From: Candidatus Gastranaerophilales bacterium | Lineage (GTDB): Bacteria > Cyanobacteriota > Vampirovibrionia > Gastranaerophilales > Gastranaerophilaceae | Assembly: GCA_900552525.1 (NCBI GenBank) | Contig: UNSK01000008.1 | Span: 1-57,363, forward strand | Reading direction: 5' to 3' | Length of the DNA: 57,363 nucleotides | In this document: positions 7,063 to 15,640 of the stretch, one piece after another | Layout of the letters: every line of letters starts with the position of its first letter | Numbering within the stretch: position 1 is the first letter of the stretch | The notes under the pieces: generated by a model | Told to the model about the DNA's origin: nothing | Seen by the model: only the letters and a program-made list of their open reading frames with translations | Databases searched by the model: none | Made by a program: the position numbers and the translations under genes

Positions 7063-10000
7063 CTATTTACCTAACAGGAAGTTGAAGCCCATTTGGAAAC
7101 CGCAACCGGTTCTTCCGGCATTTCGTAGAACTGCTTGCAGATAACCGGAGAAGCGGTCTGTAAATCTCTTTGTGAAACCGATACCATACTGAATATATCC
7201 GCGTTCCATTTCAAGTTGAGGAAGACCAACATTACCAGCCTGTCCACCGACTGCACCGTTTACATTGTACATATATTGCAATGTTCCGTAGATACTGAAA
7301 GTTTCTTTTTCCCATATTAAGTTAATACCAGGTGCAACATTAACTCCATTAAGCATACCGGCCATCATTCCCATTTGACCGTAATCAGAGTGCCAGTTTT
7401 GCTGCCCGAAGAAATTGTATGCTGCCATAAAGTTAGGCTGCAATACCCAATCTCTATGAAATCTCCAATTGTAAGCAAATTTAGTAGCAGCACCTGCGAA
7501 GTAATTAAATGTATTATCAGCGTGTCCTCCTACATTCATTACATTGTCATATATGCCGCCATATACTAAACCTCCGATAATCCAGTTATTTTTATACCAT
7601 GTTCCGAGGAAACCAGCCTGTCCGCCATTCTGGTAAGCTCCAACTCCCGGGTAAGTCTGATGGGCTCCATTATAGCCAATATATGCTGTCGGCATAAATT
7701 TCCAACCATTTTTTAGTTCTTTTAACCCGAAGTCAGCACCGATTAAAGCACCATAAGAGTTATTGCCGACTCTGCCCAAACCGGAAAGATTCATGTTCAG
7801 GTTTTCAAAGTTACCATACATTTTGTACCATAGTCCACCGTCTTTGCGGGAATACTGGTATGGTGCAAATAATGGATTTGTTGCTGCATATCTGTTTGCC
7901 ATTAATCCTGAAGAAGCAACACCTCCATCCTCATCTTTAAAGCTAGGAAGAACCATCGAATGAGTGAAGAGCATATCATCAATTGCTAACTGGTTTTGCC
8001 ATTGTGCAATTGTTGTAACCTGACCTCTGAATACATGAGGGTTAAACTTTATCATGTCTAAAGAATAGAATGCTCCGGCTCCGCTGCCATGCTGATTAAG
8101 TTGATACCAGCCGATTGGAGTCAAGGTTGCATCTCTTGTTATTTCTATATTGCCTTCAAGAGCTTCGCCATCAGGGCCCATGAATATATGGTCAAGAACG
8201 ATATTTCTGTCAATTGGTGCATCCCAGCCAAATATATCTCCGTTTAAGCTCCATTGATCAATTCTTGCAACACCATCACCAGTCATTTTGTCTACCCAGA
8301 ATTGGTCATTACTTGTAATCTGGTTGCTTCTTGCATGAATATCAATATTGAAGTTCGCTTGATTTGTTATATTGAGCTCTCCGATAGACGACATGTTTCT
8401 TTCGCCGTTCATAGTATGGATTAATGCGTTTTGAGTTGCGCCGTCACCGGAAGCTATTATTTTGTCTAATTCAAATGTACCGTTTTTAACAACAAATGCA
8501 GAGTTTTCATCTATTTTCATATTACCGCCGGTAATATGAGCATTAACTGTATTTAATACAGAATTATTGGTTATGTTAATATCACCGCCTGATATTTCAC
8601 TTTTTTCTCCAAGTGTTATATTTGAAGTGTTATTAATATTTGTAGTACCATCGCTTTGAATCAAAGCCGCAGTGCTTGACGACTGTGTTACATTATCTGT
8701 ATTAATAGTACCGCCCTGATTATCAATAGTGCCATTCCATTTATCCGCTTTATCAAGGTTAATCTCAGCACTTGCTAATGTTAATGTCGCATTTTTTTGG
8801 ATATCAAGGGCAACTGCATCTGCAATAGAGCTGCTGCCATCAATTGTCATTTTTGAATTTTCTAACAAATTCAAATTCCCAGATTCTGCTTCAATCTTAA
8901 AGCTTGGATCTTTAGTGTTGCCATAATTGAGGGTTCCATTATCTTTTAAAGATATTATAGAGTTTGAGTCAAGGGTATCATTATCATCAATTCCGACAAT
9001 ACCTTCGCCTGTAATATTAATATTACCGCTTGTTTGAATAGCAACTTCATTTTCAATATAGCTGCCAGTGCCAATATTTAAGTTGCCTGTTCCAGCTATT
9101 AAATCACCGCTGTTACCGTGAAGTGTTCCATTTGCAGTCAAGCCGCTTACATCCAGTTTGCCTCCATTGAGAGAAACTGTTCCATTCCAGTTATCGCCGC
9201 TATTAAGCGTTACTTCTCCGCCATTATTAACATTTAATGTTGTTCCGTCAGCAATTTCCGTTGTTACATCGCCGGCAATAGAGCTTCCTTGTCCGATTGT
9301 AAGCGAACCGCTTCCAACTGTAAGCTCTCCAGTATCAGCATCTAAGATACCGTTTTGTGTAACATTTGTTGTCAGATTTCCGCCGTTAAGGCTTACTTTT
9401 CCGGCCCAGGTGTCATTTGAGTTAAGAGTAGTTTCTCCGCCTTCAAGCTTAAATTCGCCGTTTTGTGTAATATTTACAACAGCATCAGCAACAACGTTTC
9501 CGCTTTCAAGAGTTAAGTCAGAAGCTGTACTGGAATTACCTATATTTATAGTTCCAGTAACGTTGTTATTGCCGGCAGCGAGATTATTTCCAGTTCCAAT
9601 TGCATCAATTATGCCGCCAAGAGTTCCATCAGAACCGGTAATTTCTAAAGATGACCCGTTTTCAAGAGATATAGTACCATTGTTAGCAATAGAGCCGGCA
9701 CTTATAGAACCGCCTGTGTTGGTAAGTTTACCATCAACTGTAATTTCACCTTGAGTAATATTTCCGGTATTGTTACCGTTGTTAATATTAAGGTTTCCGC
9801 CTCCTGTAATATCAGCACTATTCGAAAAGCTATTGTTAGCAGTCATATCGCCGTTGTTGGCAAAATTACCGTTAATAGTAATATTATTCTGGGTGATAGT
9901 TCCTGTGTTTTCACCGCCTCCAATTGTAATGCTTCCTTTACCATCAAATGTGCCGTTGTTAGTAATTGTATCTGTTACCACATTTCCCGCATTAGTAAAT

Positions 10001-11679
10001 GTTTTATCCGCATTATTGGTAATAGCAGAAGCTATAACAGAATTATTGTTAGTGAATGTTCCGTTATTTGTAATTTCTGCTTTGTTTTGATTAGTACCGA
10101 TAGTACCATTGTTAGTGAAAGTTCCTCCGTTGGTAATATTTGCAATAATGCTTCCCGTGTTTTCAAATGTACCGCTGGTTTCCAGAGTGTCTTGAGAAAT
10201 ACTGCCTGAATTAGAACCTTTGTTAACAATTAATTTTCCGCCGCCACCAGAAATGTTACCGGAGTTTGTGAAGTTATCGTTAGATGTAATTGTACCGGTA
10301 TTGGTATAATCACCCTTTATTGTAACATTATCCTGGGTTATATTTCCGCTGTTATTTCCGGTTGTGGCTGTTAAGCTTCCACTACCTGAAATAGTTGCAG
10401 AGTTATTAAACTCGTTTGCTGTAATACTATTTTCATTATTAAGAGTTCCACCGGTAACTGAAACAATCTTCTGAGAAATTGTTCCACTGATAGTACCCCC
10501 GTTAGAAATAGTTAACGAACCTGTATTACCCGTAATGCTGCTGGAATTGTTTAAACTTCCTGCATTAATAGTACCATTGTTGGTAACAGAGCCTTGGTTA
10601 GTAAAAGAATCTGCTGTTATTTCATTCCCGCTGTTATTGATAAACTCTTTACCGGTTTCGTTAGTAATAGTTGATGCAATTATAGAACCATTATTAGTAA
10701 ATGTTCCTTTATTATCAATAGTACCTTTATCTGGTGAAGAGCCAATGCTGCCATTATTTATGAACTTATCATTATTAATAATTTCATCTGAAATTATACT
10801 GCTTCCTGAATTATTATTAAATGTGCCATTGTTTGTGAGTTTATCTGTTGTTATTGTTCCGGCAGTTGTACCATCTCCATTGTTGAAAGTCCCGCCGGTT
10901 GTAACTTCATTTTGAGTTATACTCCCGGTATTAGTACCGCCCTGGCTTGCACTAATACTGCCTGCACCTTCAATAGCAGCAGAGTTCGTAAACTCCTGAG
11001 ATGCCGTAATAGAACCAGTATTAGTGAATTTATTACCGCTGATATTTACAATCGCCTGAGAAATACTTCCTCCATTTGAACTGTTGCCAGTGCTATCTTT
11101 AATAATTAAACTACCGTTACCTGTAATATCAGAAGATGCATTTGTAAATTCTTTATTTGCGGTCATAGTACCGTTATTAGTATAATTTCCGGTAATTTCA
11201 ATTGTATCTTGTTCGATTGTTGTTGAATTGCTGCCTCCGGCCGCAATTAGCTTACCGGTACCGGTAAGCTGTCCAGAGTTGTTAAAAGTTTCAGCGCTAA
11301 TGGTTCCGCTATTAGTCAGCGTGCCAGCGGTTACATTCACAATATTCTGGGTGATACTGCCGTCATTTGTTCCTCCATTGCTAATTTCAATGCTGCCAGA
11401 CACACCTGTAATGGAAGCACCGGACTGATTGGTTATTTCTGTTGTTACTATACTGCTGCTATTGTTAATACTTGAGCTGTTCTGCAAGCTTGTTTCCACT
11501 GTCAAGCTTGCATTATTATTTAGTGTACCAGCATTAATAATATTATCATATGTTGCTTCCTGGCTAATTGTTTCGGTTGAGCCAGAAGAGATAGTCAAAT
11601 TATCCGCAAAAGCTATTCCAGATGACATTGCGCCAACAAAAGCTGTAACACATAAAAGCGTCTTAATATTTTTTCTCAT
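7063..11679 (-). CDS. Large autotransporter adhesin (1538 aa) with tandem-repeat passenger
   Basis: A Sec signal peptide (about residues 1-25, ending in AFA) is followed by a passenger of over 1000 residues dominated by Asn, Gly, Thr, Ser and Ile. A unit of roughly 45 residues recurs many times: a stretch like FTNSGxIxGxGSL, a GxNxGxITQ segment, then TNNGTI. This is the signature of a right-handed beta-helix. The last 280 or so residues (from about GLWYKMYGNFENLNM) form an outer-membrane barrel like the one of the second autotransporter at 42186. The last residue is Lys rather than the usual aromatic. The central part (about 1080-1180) is less repetitive. Likely surface-exposed adhesin or barrier protein; the ligand is unknown. 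Confidence 0.85.
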   Translation of the reverse strand: MRKNIKTLLCVTAFVGAMSSGIAFADNLTISSGSTETISQEATYDNIINAGTLNNNASLTVETSLQNSSSINNSSSIVTTEITNQSGASITGVSGSIEISNGGTNDGSITQNIVNVTAGTLTNSGTISAETFNNSGQLTGTGKLIAAGGSNSTTIEQDTIEITGNYTNNGTMTANKEFTNASSDITGNGSLIIKDSTGNSSNGGSISQAIVNISGNKFTNTGSITASQEFTNSAAIEGAGSISASQGGTNTGSITQNEVTTGGTFNNGDGTTAGTITTDKLTNNGTFNNNSGSSIISDEIINNDKFINNGSIGSSPDKGTIDNKGTFTNNGSIIASTITNETGKEFINNSGNEITADSFTNQGSVTNNGTINAGSLNNSSSITGNTGSLTISNGGTISGTISQKIVSVTGGTLNNENSITANEFNNSATISGSGSLTATTGNNSGNITQDNVTIKGDYTNTGTITSNDNFTNSGNISGGGGKLIVNKGSNSGSISQDTLETSGTFENTGSIIANITNGGTFTNNGTIGTNQNKAEITNNGTFTNNNSVIASAITNNADKTFTNAGNVVTDTITNNGTFDGKGSITIGGGENTGTITQNNITINGNFANNGDMTANNSFSNSADITGGGNLNINNGNNTGNITQGEITVDGKLTNTGGSISAGSIANNGTISLENGSSLEITGSDGTLGGIIDAIGTGNNLAAGNNNVTGTINIGNSSTASDLTLESGNVVADAVVNITQNGEFKLEGGETTLNSNDTWAGKVSLNGGNLTTNVTQNGILDADTGELTVGSGSLTIGQGSSIAGDVTTEIADGTTLNVNNGGEVTLNSGDNWNGTVSLNGGKLDVSGLTANGTLHGNSGDLIAGTGNLNIGTGSYIENEVAIQTSGNINITGEGIVGIDDNDTLDSNSIISLKDNGTLNYGNTKDPSFKIEAESGNLNLLENSKMTIDGSSSIADAVALDIQKNATLTLASAEINLDKADKWNGTIDNQGGTINTDNVTQSSSTAALIQSDGTTNINNTSNITLGEKSEISGGDINITNNSVLNTVNAHITGGNMKIDENSAFVVKNGTFELDKIIASGDGATQNALIHTMNGERNMSSIGELNITNQANFNIDIHARSNQITSNDQFWVDKMTGDGVARIDQWSLNGDIFGWDAPIDRNIVLDHIFMGPDGEALEGNIEITRDATLTPIGWYQLNQHGSGAGAFYSLDMIKFNPHVFRGQVTTIAQWQNQLAIDDMLFTHSMVLPSFKDEDGGVASSGLMANRYAATNPLFAPYQYSRKDGGLWYKMYGNFENLNMNLSGLGRVGNNSYGALIGADFGLKELKNGWKFMPTAYIGYNGAHQTYPGVGAYQNGGQAGFLGTWYKNNWIIGGLVYGGIYDNVMNVGGHADNTFNYFAGAATKFAYNWRFHRDWVLQPNFMAAYNFFGQQNWHSDYGQMGMMAGMLNGVNVAPGINLIWEKETFSIYGTLQYMYNVNGAVGGQAGNVGLPQLEMERGYIQYGIGFTKRFTDRFSGYLQAVLRNAGRTGCGFQMGFNFLLGK

Positions 11680-11760
11680 TTATTTAAACTCCAAAACTTA
11701 ATTCCATAAAAATCATATCAAAAATATGTGGCAAAATAGGTATATATTACAAAAGATTTA

Positions 11761-11808
11761 CAAATCAAAAACCCCGTTTCAAAACTTGGAAACGGAGTTT
11801 TTGATTTG
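11761..11808 (-). terminator. Terminator of the rubrerythrin gene
   Basis: A 20-nt arm (11761-11780) pairs with 11789-11808 with a single mismatch around an 8-nt loop, ending in a T run on the minus strand. It lies just after the rubrerythrin stop codon. Confidence 0.8.
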
Positions 11809-11811
11809 TAT

Positions 11812-12384
11812 TTAAAATTTTTCAACAAACAATTCGAAATAACCTTGCGGATGGTCGCAAACCGGACACTTACATGGTGCTTCTTTTCCGATTTGGGTAT
11901 GTCCGCATTTTCTGCAAACCCATTGTGTAACTTCCTCTTTCTTAAACAATGCTCCTTCTTTTAGCAGCCCTGCAAGTGTTTCAAATCTGTGGGAATGTCT
12001 TTTTTCAATCTCAACAATATTAGCAAAAAGTCGTGATATTTCATCAAAACCTTCATCTTTAGCTATTTGTGCAGCTTCTTTGTACAAAATTTCCCACTCC
12101 TCTCTTTCGCCGCTTGCTGCAGCAATCAGATTACTGTAGGTATCACCATAAGAAAAAGGATAAGTTCCGTTCACCTGAAAGTGTTTTGAGTCCGGAATTT
12201 GTTTATAAAATAACTTGGCATGTTCTTTTTCATTTTCTGCCGTAACTAAAAAAATATCGCTTATTTGTTCATAACCTTCTTCCTTTGCTACTTTTGAAAA
12301 GAATGTATATCTGTTTCTTGCCTGCGATTCGCCGGCAAATGCATTGACCAGACATTGTAATGTTTTTGAATGTTCTAAATTCAT
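11812..12384 (-). CDS. rbr: Rubrerythrin
   Basis: Reduces hydrogen peroxide in the cytoplasm of anaerobes using electrons from rubredoxin or NADH-linked reductases. The 190-residue protein has an N-terminal ferritin-like four-helix domain with carboxylate/His diiron ligands (GESQARNRY near residue 18, ENEKEH near 50, EIEKRHSHR near 127). A C-terminal rubredoxin-type Fe(SCys)4 knuckle uses C157, C160, C173 and C176. Length and domain order match classical rubrerythrin. It is transcribed alone, away from the flagellin gene. Its presence suggests an anaerobic or microaerophilic lifestyle. Confidence 0.95.
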   Translation of the reverse strand: MNLEHSKTLQCLVNAFAGESQARNRYTFFSKVAKEEGYEQISDIFLVTAENEKEHAKLFYKQIPDSKHFQVNGTYPFSYGDTYSNLIAAASGEREEWEILYKEAAQIAKDEGFDEISRLFANIVEIEKRHSHRFETLAGLLKEGALFKKEEVTQWVCRKCGHTQIGKEAPCKCPVCDHPQGYFELFVEKF

Positions 12385-12465
12385 AATACCCTCCCTGTAA
12401 AAATAAGAATATAAGAATAGATGGATGAATTTTACTCCCCTGACGGGTAAGAAAGTCGGGTAATT

Positions 12466-12585
12466 TTCTCTAACTAAAGTATTAGAATAAATTAAATATT
12501 ATCTAATTTAAGATTGTTAAAAGCCTCTGTTTATAAGGGTTTAAACTCTGTATCTACTCCATATGGAGTATTCTCTAACTAAAGT
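12466..12585. repeat. 15-nt direct repeat in the flagellin upstream region
   Basis: TTCTCTAACTAAAGT occurs identically at 12466-12480 and 12571-12585, a period of 105 nt. The second copy abuts the sigma-28-type promoter. It may be a regulator site or a duplication scar; the window does not decide. Confidence 0.5.
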
Positions 12586-12587
12586 TG

Positions 12588-12614
12588 TAAAGTTATAAAA
12601 ATTAGTGCCGTAGA
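12588..12614 (+). promoter_or_regulatory. Sigma-28 (FliA) promoter of flagellin
   Basis: TAAAGTTA (12588-12595), an 11-nt spacer, and GCCGTAGA (12607-12614) match the class 3 flagellar consensus TAAAGTTT-N11-GCCGATAA at 7 of 8 and 5 of 8 positions with the exact spacing. It lies about 40 nt before the flagellin ATG. A FliA-type sigma factor is encoded at 52517-53332. Confidence 0.85.
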
Positions 12615-12655
12615 TATAAGGGAAAGGCAAAATAATTTATTGAAAGGAAATTATT

Positions 12656-13759
12656 ATGGGATCAACTTCAACGATTACAATTAACACGAATTTGTCATCC
12701 CTCACATGTCAAAAGTATCTTAGAGATGCAACCAAAGGCATGAACACAGCAATGGAGAGATTATCTACCGGCTTCAAGATAAACTCTGCAGCGGATGACG
12801 CAGCCGGTTATGCAGTTTATAACGGCATGGAAGCTAAAATAAGCGGTTACGATATCATTGAAACAAACGCTCAAATGGGATTGGATATGTTAACAACTCA
12901 AGAAGGTGTTTTAGATATCATTAACGATTATTTACAGAGAATTAGAGATTTGACCATGCAGGCCGCCAACGGTACTTATGGTTCTGCTTCTTTAGATGCT
13001 ATCAGTCTTGAAGTTCAGCAGAGAATGGATGAAATTAACCGTCTTTGTGAAATTACTGACTTTAACGATGCATATCTATTGGATGGCTCAAGAACTGAAG
13101 ATATTAACCTGCAGGTAGGTTTGTATTCTGATAAACGATGTGTTATCAAGATGGATGCATTCCTCTTTGCTAGCGCAAAGTCTACAGTTATAATGGGATT
13201 CAAATCTACGACTAAAGGCGGCTATATCAATTTGAACTCAAGTACAGCTGATGATACTTATGAGTATAGAGCAAGAGAGCTTAATCCTGACGGTACCCCT
13301 AAAAAAGATGCTCAGGGAAATCTGATATATAAATCAGGCTCATATGAATCTGCACTTGCAGCTGCTCTTGCAGAAAATGGTGTAATCACAGCTGCTGATG
13401 GTGATGCAACTATCAATAAAACAAAAGACGGAAGTTCTATTTCTATAACAAATATGTGTAATGCAATTTATAGAAATGATTCATCTGCTCGTGAATTCAT
13501 TGACTACATTGACGAAGCAATTGATAATGTATCTCTTAGATGTACAAAAATCGGTGCTTACATGAACCGTTTAGAATCCGCAATTGAGTCAACAGATATT
13601 CAGAGAGAAAACTTAACCGAAGCTGTTTCTACAATTAAGGATGCTGACGCAGCAACTGAATCTTCAAACTATATTAAATATCAGATTCTTCAGCAGGCAA
13701 CTGCAACACTGTTATCAACAGCTAACCAATTGCCTTCTATAGCTTTGAACCTGATTTAA
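12656..13759 (+). CDS. fliC: Flagellin
   Basis: Main subunit of the flagellar filament, exported by the flagellar type III system. The 367-residue chain has the conserved N-terminal D0/D1 (about 1-150: INTNLSSLTCQKYL, MERLSTGFKINSAADDAAG, IRDLTMQAANGTYG) and C-terminal D1/D0 (about 285-367, ending in LSTANQLPSIALNLI). The variable middle is short, so this is a compact flagellin. Three or more Cys residues are present, which is unusual in flagellins. It is preceded by a strong sigma-28 promoter and GAAAGGAAATT ribosome-binding site. No other structural flagellar gene is in the window, so the filament gene is unlinked from the basal-body genes here. Confidence 0.93.
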   Translation: MGSTSTITINTNLSSLTCQKYLRDATKGMNTAMERLSTGFKINSAADDAAGYAVYNGMEAKISGYDIIETNAQMGLDMLTTQEGVLDIINDYLQRIRDLTMQAANGTYGSASLDAISLEVQQRMDEINRLCEITDFNDAYLLDGSRTEDINLQVGLYSDKRCVIKMDAFLFASAKSTVIMGFKSTTKGGYINLNSSTADDTYEYRARELNPDGTPKKDAQGNLIYKSGSYESALAAALAENGVITAADGDATINKTKDGSSISITNMCNAIYRNDSSAREFIDYIDEAIDNVSLRCTKIGAYMNRLESAIESTDIQRENLTEAVSTIKDADAATESSNYIKYQILQQATATLLSTANQLPSIALNLI

Positions 13760-13811
13760 TAAACTTGTAAACGTAGAGAAAATAATAGAGATAATAAAGG
13801 TCCTTTCAATG

Positions 13812-13838
13812 ACCCTCAGAGTCGTGCGCTCTGAGGGT
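13812..13838 (+). terminator. Hairpin after flagellin
   Basis: A perfect 10-bp stem ACCCTCAGAG / CTCTGAGGGT closes a 7-nt loop, about 50 nt after the flagellin stop. The T run behind it is weak (TTTGCCTT), so it could be a terminator or a 3' stabilising hairpin. Confidence 0.6.
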
Positions 13839-13849
13839 TTGCCTTATGC

Positions 13850-13945
13850 TACGCACGTAGACATTGGGCGGCTGGTTTAGTGCAACTACAAGTATGTATT
13901 AAGACTCCAAGCCCGCCTTTAGGTGTTACGCATGTTGGTTGCAGC
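13850..13945. ncRNA. Structured intergenic stretch after flagellin (candidate RNA)
   Basis: GC-richer than its surroundings. GGCGGCTGG (13867-13875) can pair with CCAAGCCCGCC (13907-13917) through a small bulge, and GCAAC/GTTGC and CTAC/GTAG pairs flank it. It contains no reading frame with a ribosome-binding site on either strand. It may be an extended flagellin 3' UTR or a separate small RNA. I do not recognise a known family. Confidence 0.3.
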
Positions 13946-13946
13946 C

Positions 13947-14177
13947 CTATATTACCGTTTTCAAATATTCAATAATATCATCTGACTCATACATCTGTAT
14001 GTTTCTATCAGTATCAACCAAAAACGGTACCTGTCTTTTTCCGCCCATTTTAATTAAGGCTTCTTCTGAGGGTTTGTCTGTAATATCAACTTTATTGTAC
14101 TTAACTCCTTTTTCGTCAAGAAATGACATAACCTTGCGACAGTATGGACATGTTTCCAGGATGAATAAATCTAACAC
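13947..14177 (-). CDS. Glutaredoxin
   Basis: Small thioredoxin-fold redox protein of 76 residues. The dithiol active site is C10-P-Y-C13, the cis-Pro element is QVPFLV, and the GG-like helix end reads YESDDIIEYL. It reduces disulfides or glutathione-type mixed disulfides; with no glutathione genes visible, the reductant may be thioredoxin reductase (inference). The length fits class I glutaredoxins or NrdH-like proteins. AAAGGAGG precedes the start. It stands alone, convergent with flagellin and divergent from panD. Confidence 0.85.
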   Translation of the reverse strand: MLDLFILETCPYCRKVMSFLDEKGVKYNKVDITDKPSEEALIKMGGKRQVPFLVDTDRNIQMYESDDIIEYLKTVI

Positions 14178-14294
14178 TTTGACCTCCTTTTATTTAAGTT
14201 TAAACCTCTGGTGTAAAAAAACATTCCCCAATAATATATAGTTATGCTGGATTTCTATTTACCCCCATGCTAATATAAAATGTGCGAGGTAGAT

Positions 14295-14648
14295 ATGTTA
14301 AGACATTTTTTAAATTCAAAAATACACAGAGCAACTGTTACAGATGCAAATTTAAACTACGTTGGCTCAATAACGATAGATGAAGAATTTTTAGAAAAAG
14401 CAAATATACTGGAATGGGAAAAAGTTGAAATCCTTAATATAAATAATGGAGAAAGATTTCAAACCTATGCAATAAAAGGTGCAAGAGGTTCAAAATGTTT
14501 CTGCTTAAATGGTGCGGCTGCACGTAAAGCACAGCCGGGTGATAAGATTATCATTGTTACATATGCAGAACTGACGCCGGAAGAAATCAAGACTCATAAG
14601 CCGACAATTGTTCAAGTTGGAGAAGGTAATTCAATTGTCAGGCAATAA
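14295..14648 (+). CDS. panD: Aspartate 1-decarboxylase
   Basis: Makes beta-alanine from L-aspartate for pantothenate and CoA synthesis. The proenzyme self-cleaves between Gly24 and Ser25 (YVGSITID) to form the pyruvoyl cofactor, and Lys9 and Tyr22 are in the expected places. Length 117 residues is typical. I choose the ATG at 14295, 5 nt after GAGGT, over the upstream ATG at 14280, which would add five residues not seen in the family. No other pan gene is adjacent. A possible small frame overlaps its 3' end. Confidence 0.93.
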   Translation: MLRHFLNSKIHRATVTDANLNYVGSITIDEEFLEKANILEWEKVEILNINNGERFQTYAIKGARGSKCFCLNGAAARKAQPGDKIIIVTYAELTPEEIKTHKPTIVQVGEGNSIVRQ

Positions 14649-14781
14649 TATTTCAAAACTAAAAAAGAGTAAGAAAAAGAAATTCACAATCAATATTAAA
14701 AATATGGGTGTCAATATTGATAAGAATGAATACTATGAGATAGTTAAATCAAACTCTGCTTTTCCTGAAAGAGGACTTTAG
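14635..14781 (+). CDS. Possible 48-residue basic protein overlapping panD
   Basis: A TTG at 14635 preceded by GGAGAAGG (8-nt spacing) opens a frame of 48 residues that overlaps the last 14 nt of panD. It starts M-S-G-N-N and has a Lys cluster ([10 protein letters not shown]) followed by [20 protein letters not shown]. The stop overlaps the end of the convergent gene by 4 nt. The overlap and ribosome-binding site suggest coupling to panD, but the TTG start and short length leave it doubtful. An internal ATG (25 residues) is an alternative. Confidence 0.35.
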   Translation: MSGNNISKLKKSKKKKFTINIKNMGVNIDKNEYYEIVKSNSAFPERGL

Positions 14782-15446
14782 TCCAAAATATGTACACCTG
14801 TTGAGCTTCCTGTTCCAAAGTTATTGACACGATAGCCTTTGCCGAAAGGACTGGAGTATCCTGTTGTAGATGTACTTCCGAATGTAGATGGAAATTGTGT
14901 AGTCGTAAAACTTGAGTTACTGGAGAAAAAAGGGTCATCATCAAAAGATGAATTAAATGACGGCGTAAAGCCGGTAAGTTGACCTCCGAAGAAATTTCCA
15001 ATATTTCTTATTAAAGATGTACGATAGTTATTTTTAGGTCGCGATAGTATTGCATTTCTTACGTTATCGTACCTTGTATTAATGTCGCCTTGCTGTACAG
15101 CACCAAATGCTTGCATTTCAAGTCTTTGTAAACGTTCCAGGTCGCTTTCGCGTGTAAAATTCCTGTTTAATGTGAATTGTTCAAGTGCGCTAAGGTCAGA
15201 AAATGAACTTCTTCTTGGATGGAAAAATCTTCTCTGATTATAAGCATTATTGTAGAAATTATTTGGTCTGTAATAAGGACGTCTGTTATTATAGTATCTA
15301 TTTGGCGGTCTGTGGTAATGTCTGTTGTTAAAACGATTATTATACACAGGACGTCTTGTTACTATTGTGCGTGATTCGGCTAAAACAAACAGCGGGTTTA
15401 ATAGGGCTGCTGATAAAATTAATAAACTTAAAAAAACTCGATACAT
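14778..15446 (-). CDS. Secreted Arg/Tyr/Asn-rich protein, unknown function
   Basis: Protein of 222 residues with a signal peptide (about 1-23). The mature N-terminus is a low-complexity Arg/Asn/Tyr/His stretch (about 30-75, repeats like NNRxYxRPNN). A helical segment follows (about 80-130) with ESDLERLQRLEMQAFGAVQQGD, a LERL-x-R-LE-x-QxFG pattern that looks like a short coiled-coil motif. The C-terminus is Ser/Thr/Phe/Gly-rich and disordered. GGAGG precedes the ATG. The basic region could bind polyanions such as LPS, nucleic acid or peptidoglycan (inference). No family recognised. Confidence 0.65.
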   Translation of the reverse strand: MYRVFLSLLILSAALLNPLFVLAESRTIVTRRPVYNNRFNNRHYHRPPNRYYNNRRPYYRPNNFYNNAYNQRRFFHPRRSSFSDLSALEQFTLNRNFTRESDLERLQRLEMQAFGAVQQGDINTRYDNVRNAILSRPKNNYRTSLIRNIGNFFGGQLTGFTPSFNSSFDDDPFFSSNSSFTTTQFPSTFGSTSTTGYSSPFGKGYRVNNFGTGSSTGVHILD

Positions 15447-15563
15447 AAAAAATCCTCCAAAATGATATTAATAAACTTGGAAAATTTTGTGTATTGTCTG
15501 GGAGAGCAGGATTAAGTGTCTAAAAAGATTAATTTTATTATAATATTACCCCTTGCAAAAATC

Positions 15564-15592
15564 TTGAAATTCTATTAAGATATATGTATAAA
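15564..15592 (+). promoter_or_regulatory. Promoter of the rpaB-like gene
   Basis: TTGAAA (15564-15569), a 17-nt spacer and TATAAA (15587-15592) lie about 48 nt before the ATG. Confidence 0.6.
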
Positions 15593-15640
15593 TATTAAGA
15601 ATTTCAAATTTTTGTAAATTACAAGGTTAAAGGTGGTCGC

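Noticed and set aside
9158..10915. Long open frames antisense to the 1538-aa autotransporter (such as 9158-9754, 9751-10209, 10535-10915)
   Set aside because: They mirror the low-complexity Asn/Gly/Thr repeats of the sense gene, have repetitive Pro/Val/Leu translations, and lack ribosome-binding sites.
11746..11764. HLR1-like pair of TTACA boxes that RpaB could bind
   Set aside because: The two boxes are 6 nt apart instead of the 5 nt expected for HLR1, and flanking bases do not fit.
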